Assembly (NCBI RefSeq): GCF_000150275.1
Contig: NW_002060964.1
Coordinates: 363,643 to 427,642, forward strand
Direction of reading: 5' to 3'
Source of the DNA: Trichoplax adhaerens
Lineage: Eukaryota; Placozoa; Uniplacotomia; Trichoplacea; Trichoplacidae
DNA length: 64,000 bases
Under the pieces are notes generated by a model. It had not been told where the DNA came from and did not search any database. It was given only the letters and a program-made list of their open reading frames with translations. The position numbers were made by a program, and so were the translations under genes. Below are positions 60,287 to 64,000 of this stretch, in pieces. Positions within the stretch are counted from its first letter, which is position 1; the number at the start of each line of letters is the position of its first letter.

Positions 60287-63200
60287 CTTGAATCTTTTTA
60301 CAGTATTCTTGTTGATGTTAATTTTTTATCAACTTTTAGACGTCGAGAATAATCAATAAACGGCTAATTAACGACTCAGATACTAAGCCGAGAGAAAAAT
60401 TATTTACACTTTATGAAAATGAACTCCATATTTATGGCCTTGAATCAATCGACGTATTCATCAACTTAGTTTCATGATGATAATTATTCTAACAACATCA
60501 ACTACAAAAATAATGAAAAACACAACAATCAGGGTGACTTTTCTTCCTTATAGCCGATTTGAATGTAAGTTTAAATTGGTAGATTTTCCTAATTTTTGAC
60601 TTCTTATATAACACAGGCCAAATTTGACATTGTTCTCAATAGGCTAAATTTATAATTTGTCGTAATGGTTGATAGGATAAATTAAAAATTGAAAAAGTTC
60701 TGCCTTCTCTTACTCCAACAAAGTTATTACAGCATTGTATATGAGAGACAATATCGCCATAGCAACATGACCAGCCTATTATCGGATAAATACAATTTGT
60801 TGATAGAGCAGATAGCAGCTAGATTGAAACTAAACAAAGGCATCAGGTAAGTAACATAGAAACAAGCAAATGTTTTAATTAAATTAAAAGTAGCATTTAT
60901 TCAATTGGCTATGGAAATCCATATTCAAATAGGTAATAATATTGTCCATCGCTGTATGAAATAGAGCTCAGATCGTCCATTTTAGAGAAATCCACGAAAA
61001 AGATGTGTGACTGGATAGCTGGCGCTAGAAAATTATAGAAATAAGCTCATTGATTCATATTGATATGCTAACTAAGTAAATATATTTTACTTAACAATTG
61101 TATAACAGCTTGTTTCAGGCTAATTGTTGAAAAACATCTCTACTACAAAGTAATGCTGTGCATACCTTATATATTGACTATTTCACATATGAACAATGGC
61201 TGACTGTCCCCGATGGTCTATTTATCTTCAATAGCCGGCATGGGTAAAGTAGTTACAATCTAATATGCTAAACAAGGCAACTTGATAATAATCTGGTTGG
61301 GGTGATAGACCATTTACAGTATCGATAAAATTAAAGGTGGATAAAAGTATCGGTAAGATAGTGGCCAGTAGTAAGAGAACGGCAACGAGTATTGTGAGCG
61401 TAAATTACGAGCAGAATTTGATCATTTATAGGACTAACGAAATATGATTTGTTCTATTAAAAGGTAGAGTAACTGTTATAGGATATACCTAGATGTTTAC
61501 CTTGGAGGCATGCTAGCTAGATTTATCGAGATTGAACTGCCGTTGAAATTTCCCTTTCCTTACAATGACAACATTGCTACAAAAATCTCTCTCCCATGGC
61601 TAAAATTGCAAAACATAAACATCGTTCCTATTGTATGATATACTCATGTTTTATTGATGTTAATAATAATAATTAATCGAGCCTGGCTAATAATAGAAAG
61701 GGGTATATCAAACTACAGTAGGTATTAGGATGAAAAAATAAATTAGTCATTATGAGCAGGAATCAAATTGCGTTTTCTTGCGCAGAAAAGAGATTCATAA
61801 TGTCGCTAATAAATGGAAAATTACTGATATACACATTCAGGCTTTTCCTAATAATCTATGCAGCTGAGGTGATGACAACTATATCAATTAAAATACTTAA
61901 AATAAACATTCAGAGGAAATTTTCCAGGCTTATGATACCCGTACCAGCAACTACTTACAACAGCAGTTTAATTTGACGAGAAGGCTAGATTTGCAGTATA
62001 TATTTAAGTTACATATACTAAAATAAGGTGAAGGTAAGACAAGTAGTAGCTGTCTAATGCAACGGATATAAAACTATGTTTTACACAACTTCGATGGAAT
62101 GCAATTTTCTAGGTAATAATTTTATTTACACTGTAATGTGCATCAGGCGATATTAAAGACCATTGGCTCCAGCATCAAGTCAATGGAATGTAACCTTATA
62201 AAAAGGTGATTACAGTATTGGACACAAATTGCCATAGATGAATTTTTTAGCATACGCAGCAGTTATACTGGCTATAGTAACTGGAGATTTTTTGAATTCA
62301 TGTTAGAAAAATTGTAATGTGGTATTATGATTGAAAGACAATTGCTACAGTGTAATAAAAATGAAATTAAATGTTTACTTATTCATTTCCATGCTGATGA
62401 ATGTGAATTTTATTTATAAAAATCTGCTGATCGATGGCCTTGCCGACATAAGACTTTTCTATGTTAAGGCTTTAAGAGAAACATGTACGAAAAGGTAGGA
62501 ATAACTAATAGCCGAGCAGAATGATGATAGGTATTTTGTACGCGATAACCTAGCCAACATTAACTAAAGACGATTTTAAGGATGGAGGTTTCATGCAGTC
62601 CATCGCAAGATGAACAAAAAACAGATATATTAGCTATATCCAGTCAAAATTGTATAGCCGATATCTGGCTATTTTGCTGGTTATAAGTATTGCATGGTCA
62701 TCCGAAAAATAGTATTTATAGATCAAAGCTAATTTGGAGAGTCACAATAAGTATAAAACTTGAATAAAATTAAGTTGTATTATTGGATAATTCTAATTAA
62801 TAGGCTGCCGTGTCCGGGACTTTTAAGAAGAGTTTTCTCTGATAAGTCTCTGACCGCACCCTTGATTTTATGATATACTGCCACAATATAATCATACGTA
62901 AGGTTTGAATGAATGCGGTTTTAAGGATTGCGATCCGTTAACTCAAAATTTGAATTATTAAAATAGATTAAATATCTTATCTACAACTTTTATTATTCCA
63001 ACTATAATTTACGATTACTTTATTAAGTACCACCAGCTGATTCGCGTGTACTCTTCTGTGGTGTTTACTTCGTATTACAATCTTACTATCGAAGCACAGA
63101 ATGACTGCCGTTCCCTAAAATTACTGCAATAGTATCTCGTATACCTGTACTCTTGCATTTCATTGATTATTTTATATATATTATTTTAAAGTGAACTTTT

Positions 63201-64000
63201 TCAATCCTTATGATGATTTCAGCTAATTACAGCAGTTATGTGCTAGGGAGCACAGTGATAGTATGCAGCGTAGAACTGCATGTCTTAATAAAGTAAGCGT
63301 TGATTATAGCTCATTTTTAAGTTGTCGGATTTCGAACTCATATATTACATCACGATTATACAGCGCATAGGTTCCTACAGGTTATAATGCGATGTCGGTC
63401 CATGGGATTGGATTGTTTATTTTCCTAGTAGCAAAATTGGCAAGGACGGGGTTTAGACTACTGTTTTCGCCTATTTGTATAGGATATAGTGTAATATAAA
63501 AATTGACTGGGTTCATCTAATGCACATGATTTGTATTATGTACCGTATATTAGGTAGTAATAGACACCAGTATGAGCTCATTTACTTTGCAGATTAGTAG
63601 GTATCTTAATGATTCAACTTTTAGCATCAACGATATGATTCTAAAGTATTTGATAGGCAGCCTTTCCTTCGCAGCTTATTTTGGTGATATTGGAAAACTG
63701 TGGTGTGTTTCGTTCAAACCCCACGGGTTCAGTCAAGGATTACTCAAGTAAGAATTCTCCCTCAAAAGCCGTAAATAAAAAAATCTCCCCTGCACTAAAT
63801 ATACTACGCTAACTATACAGCATTTTTAATATAGGGGGAAATTTTTTAGTTGCGGCCTTGGAGGGAGAATTCTGTGTTGCTTAATTGAGAAGTCGCTGGT
63901 AGTAACTTAGAAACAAGGGCAATGCCACGCAGACGCGGACTGTCAGACTACCGGACAGCCTGGCGTCTAGATTACAGTGTAAAGTACTGTACTGTACAGT
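60287..64000. other. 5' flank of the ankyrin gene and gene-poor end of the window
   Basis: No supportable exon. The 74-codon frame at 61752-61976 has no recognisable domain. A MITE-like hairpin lies at 63752-63872. The last bases (63983-64000) return to ACTGTACTGTACAGT satellite, after a GC-richer stretch (63900-63970) resembling those beside the other satellite blocks. Confidence 0.5.
63752..63872. mobile_element. Hairpin with long terminal inverted repeats (MITE-like)
   Basis: GAATTCTCCCTCAAAAGCCG at 63752 is mirrored by CGGCCTTGGAGGGAGAATTC ending at 63872. Pairing resumes inward with AAAAAATCTCCCCT against AGGGGGAAATTTTTT. Arms of about 40 bp with few mismatches enclose a central 40 bp without coding capacity. 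Size and structure fit a miniature inverted-repeat element. A flanking target-site duplication is not evident, and no transposase is nearby. It could also be an ordinary foldback sequence. Confidence 0.55.

Overview
The window is nuclear DNA of a small, AT-rich, intron-rich animal genome. It carries metazoan families (Shaker-type Kv channel, EML, MGAT4-type glycosyltransferase, a TERB1-like meiotic telomere protein, NAP1, GOT1, PDHX, CSKMT), mostly split into many short exons by GT-AG introns. Gene content and architecture suggest a placozoan (Trichoplax-like) genome. That assignment is inference, because no taxonomic marker is present. No prokaryotic operons, CRISPR arrays or intact transposase genes were seen.

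Layout: (1) 1-2950, an array of degenerate 200-270 bp repeats with an embedded 24-bp minisatellite, running into exon 1 of a TERB1-like armadillo-repeat gene (+, 2951-6569). (2) A GT54/MGAT4-type glycosyltransferase (-, 7387-11134) whose 2.3 kb first intron holds another degenerate array and a relic of a paralogous GT54 exon. (3) NAP1 histone chaperone (-, 13219-16676) in 20 tiny exons. (4) An 8 kb gene-poor stretch (16.7-24.7 kb) with a perfect-period 60-bp minisatellite, a short interstitial telomere-like tract and TACAGT/ACTGTA satellite. (5) An intronless Shaker-type Kv channel (+, 24730-26973) with a long Ser-rich tail. (6) GOT1/GOLT1 (-, 29998-32925). (7) PDHX-like E3-binding protein (+, 35820-37914, 5' end not found). 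(8) CSKMT-like methyltransferase (-, 39842-41578). (9) EML (+, 43825-49891, 22 exons). (10) A large ankyrin-repeat/coiled-coil protein (-, 51279-60286, 16 exons). (11) 60.3-64 kb, no gene seen, with a MITE-like hairpin near the end.

The genes are housekeeping or cell-biological genes with no shared pathway. PDHX and CSKMT both concern mitochondrial carbon metabolism, GOT1 and the glycosyltransferase both act in the Golgi, and EML and the ankyrin protein may both be cytoskeletal; these pairings are probably coincidental. Several neighbours are head-to-head (NAP1/Kv, GOLT1/PDHX, CSKMT/EML). The TACAGT-type satellite and GC-richer islands lie mainly in those divergent intergenic gaps, which is the most interesting non-genic pattern in the window. 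I did not find a convincing undescribed multi-gene system. Exon boundaries come from reading frames and splice signals by eye; phases were checked to be consistent across each gene.
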